From: an uncultured Microscilla sp. | GTDB taxonomy: Bacteria > Bacteroidota > Bacteroidia > Cytophagales > Microscillaceae | Length of the DNA: 64,000 nt | Reading direction: 5' to 3' | NCBI RefSeq assembly: GCF_947493425.1 | Contig: NZ_CANLRP010000024.1 | Coordinates: forward strand, 1-64,000 | Part shown: positions 62,968 to 64,000 of the stretch, piece after piece | Position numbering within the stretch: position 1 is the stretch's first letter | How the letters are laid out: every line of letters starts with the position of its first letter | Program-made: the position numbers and the translations under genes | The notes under the pieces: model-generated | The model's database searches: none | Seen by the model: only the letters and a program-made list of their open reading frames with translations | Told to the model about the DNA's origin: nothing

Positions 62968-63771
62968 TTACAATATGCCCATTTGTTTCAGCACCTTTCG
63001 AGTGATTGTTTTGCGACATTTACCAAAATTCTTGTTTTTATCTGCCCGGTTTTTTATCAATCGGGTAGCAAAAAAGTAAACTCGTGTTGAGTTACCCTTA
63101 CCTTTTTCTACATACCCTATCCACCAACCTGTATCTTTACCACCATCTCTTGTCCACCCGGTTTTAGCCCTTATCACATAGTTTTTACCTTGTTCTGCCA
63201 CCATTATTTTTTTCAAAATACGAAACGAACGTTTCGAAAAAGGCAGTGTTTCTTCGTACACTCCTTGCAGTATTTCAATTTGGTTTTTGGGCGAAATAGC
63301 AAACTTACCAAAGTTCCAGAAGTCATCACCTGACTGCGATAAGTCTACATTTCCATACTTGCATTGCGACAAGTAATGCCTGTATCGCTTTTTACCAATT
63401 CTGGTTGCCAACACTACATATACCCAACCTGCCGACATTTGAAAGGCTTGCTTGAGCGACAAGTCACGGTAAATACGTGGGCGGTAACCATAGCGTGTCG
63501 TATCGGTTTTGCCATGCCATTTTACCAATTCATTTTCGTCTTTGATTACCCCTGTCTCCAGAGCTATCAAGGTATTGACTACCTTAAAAGTAGAAGCAGG
63601 CAAGGTGGGTGTTATGGCATCAGTTTGGTTACTAAATGTCCATTTTTTTGTCTGATAGTCATATACCGTAATACTACCATTGATGCCACATTCTTTAAAG
63701 GGTTTTTGCAAGTCAGCCTGTCCCAAAGCCAGGAATGGCACACATAAAATACTTAGTAATAATCTGATCAT
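62968..63771 (-). CDS. Class D beta-lactamase-like serine hydrolase
   Basis: 267 residues. Signal peptide to about 17 (LCVPFLALGQ). The active-site motif is PASTFKVVN at about 58-66 (Ser and Lys of SxxK). The second motif is SAGWVY (about 113), where class D enzymes have SxV. YGN is at about 138-140 (KYGNVDLSQSGDDFW) and KTG at about 206-208 (RAKTGWTRDGG), followed by GWWIGYVE. These are the OXA-family motifs; the Val of SxV is Gly. It is exported to the periplasm and may hydrolyse beta-lactams or be a related penicillin-binding sensor. The gap 62760-62967 has no gene. Confidence 0.85.
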   Translation of the reverse strand: MIRLLLSILCVPFLALGQADLQKPFKECGINGSITVYDYQTKKWTFSNQTDAITPTLPASTFKVVNTLIALETGVIKDENELVKWHGKTDTTRYGYRPRIYRDLSLKQAFQMSAGWVYVVLATRIGKKRYRHYLSQCKYGNVDLSQSGDDFWNFGKFAISPKNQIEILQGVYEETLPFSKRSFRILKKIMVAEQGKNYVIRAKTGWTRDGGKDTGWWIGYVEKGKGNSTRVYFFATRLIKNRADKNKNFGKCRKTITRKVLKQMGIL

Positions 63772-63820
63772 AGGTTAATAAGTGTTATAATATTTTGATC
63801 AAAAAAACACCAATATAAAG

Positions 63821-63846
63821 AAAAACCACAGGCATAAAACCTGTGG
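63821..63846 (-). terminator. Minus-strand terminator after trpB
   Basis: CCACAGG / CCTGTGG with the loop CATAAAA; on the minus strand it is followed by TTTTT. It lies about 70 bases beyond the trpB stop. Confidence 0.82.
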
Positions 63847-63917
63847 CAGTAATTGAGTCTGAAAACAAGTAAATCAAGTGTTGTTTACACCCAATTATTT
63901 GTGACTATTTATAGAGC

Positions 63918-64000
63918 CTACTCAAACTCATAATCAATATAAGTTTGCAAATCTTTATCGCCTCTGCCCGACAAGTTTAACACCACCACCTCATCAGGGG
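63918..64000 (-). CDS. trpB: Tryptophan synthase beta chain, 3' end only
   Basis: The last 26 complete codons before a TAG, with the rest outside the window. They read DEVVVLNLSGRGDKDLQTY and end with DYEFE. The LSGRGDKD motif near the C terminus is characteristic of TrpB, the PLP enzyme that joins indole and serine to make tryptophan. The terminator hairpin follows it. Only the end is visible, so the call rests on this motif. Confidence 0.8.
   Translation of the reverse strand, partial: PDEVVVLNLSGRGDKDLQTYIDYEFE

Overview
The window looks like a chromosomal segment of a marine gliding-type Bacteroidota, most likely a Cytophagales member close to Microscilla (inference from content, no database search). 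The reasons are: several type IX secretion (T9SS) C-terminal signals, TonB-dependent receptors with STN or carboxypeptidase-like N-terminal domains, FecI/FecR-type sigma/anti-sigma pairs, LRR and Roco proteins, an alpha-2-macroglobulin, the ftsX-DUF3098-uppP-truB-ribF cluster typical of the phylum, and -7 boxes of the TAnnTTTG type. No rRNA, tRNA, CRISPR array or complete transposase gene was seen.

Layout. 1-6.2 kb: a fatty-acid oxidation cluster on + (DECR2-like reductase, acyl-CoA synthetase, two acyl-CoA dehydrogenases, the second fused to an SCP2 lipid-binding domain), with spacers full of degenerate tandem and inverted repeats. 6.4-8.1 kb: one intact and three decayed copies of a small membrane-protein family that share an LW...FWxxYExLL box. 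8.4-14.3 kb: two lipoproteins, then an ECF sigma, a FecR and an STN-containing TonB receptor forming a surface-signalling unit. 14.9-18.8 kb (-): a PepSY membrane protein and a siderophore-type TonB receptor, with a dyad over a predicted promoter upstream and related repeat modules on both sides. 19.6-22.1 kb (-): a Roco (LRR-Roc-COR) GTPase. 22.3-30.8 kb (+): tesB, a small non-autonomous transposable element with 16-bp terminal repeats and a 9-bp target duplication, a membrane protein with the LW/FW box at its C terminus, a divergent sigma factor directly followed by a zinc-finger/TM/WD40 protein, and a secreted propeller protein with a T9SS signal. 30.8-37 kb: Nudix hydrolase, small beta protein, DUF4384-like and LPP20-like secreted proteins, TPK-like protein, SiaC-family protein, LRR protein and a phospholipid-scramblase homologue. 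37.3-43.8 kb (+): a sigma/anti-sigma pair, then the ftsX-uppP-truB-ribF cluster. 43.8-61.3 kb: two very large paralogous T9SS propeller proteins bracket a lipoprotein, an ABC-type permease, an alpha-2-macroglobulin with a thioester motif, a stand-alone carboxypeptidase-regulatory-like domain protein and an RNase Z-like protein. 61.4-64 kb (-): a sigma factor fused to a membrane segment and an extracytoplasmic tail, a class D beta-lactamase-like protein, and the 3' end of trpB.

How the genes work together. Two themes stand out. One is envelope signalling: four separate ECF-type sigma systems in 64 kb use four different architectures (FecR plus TonB receptor; zinc-finger/WD40 anti-sigma; small TM anti-sigma; a sigma that carries its own membrane anchor). 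The other is surface and envelope biology: T9SS cargo, alpha-2-macroglobulin defence, iron uptake, lipoproteins, undecaprenyl phosphate recycling and a beta-lactamase. The strongest candidates for undescribed biology are the sigma/WD40 pair, the membrane-tethered sigma and the LW/FW-box family.
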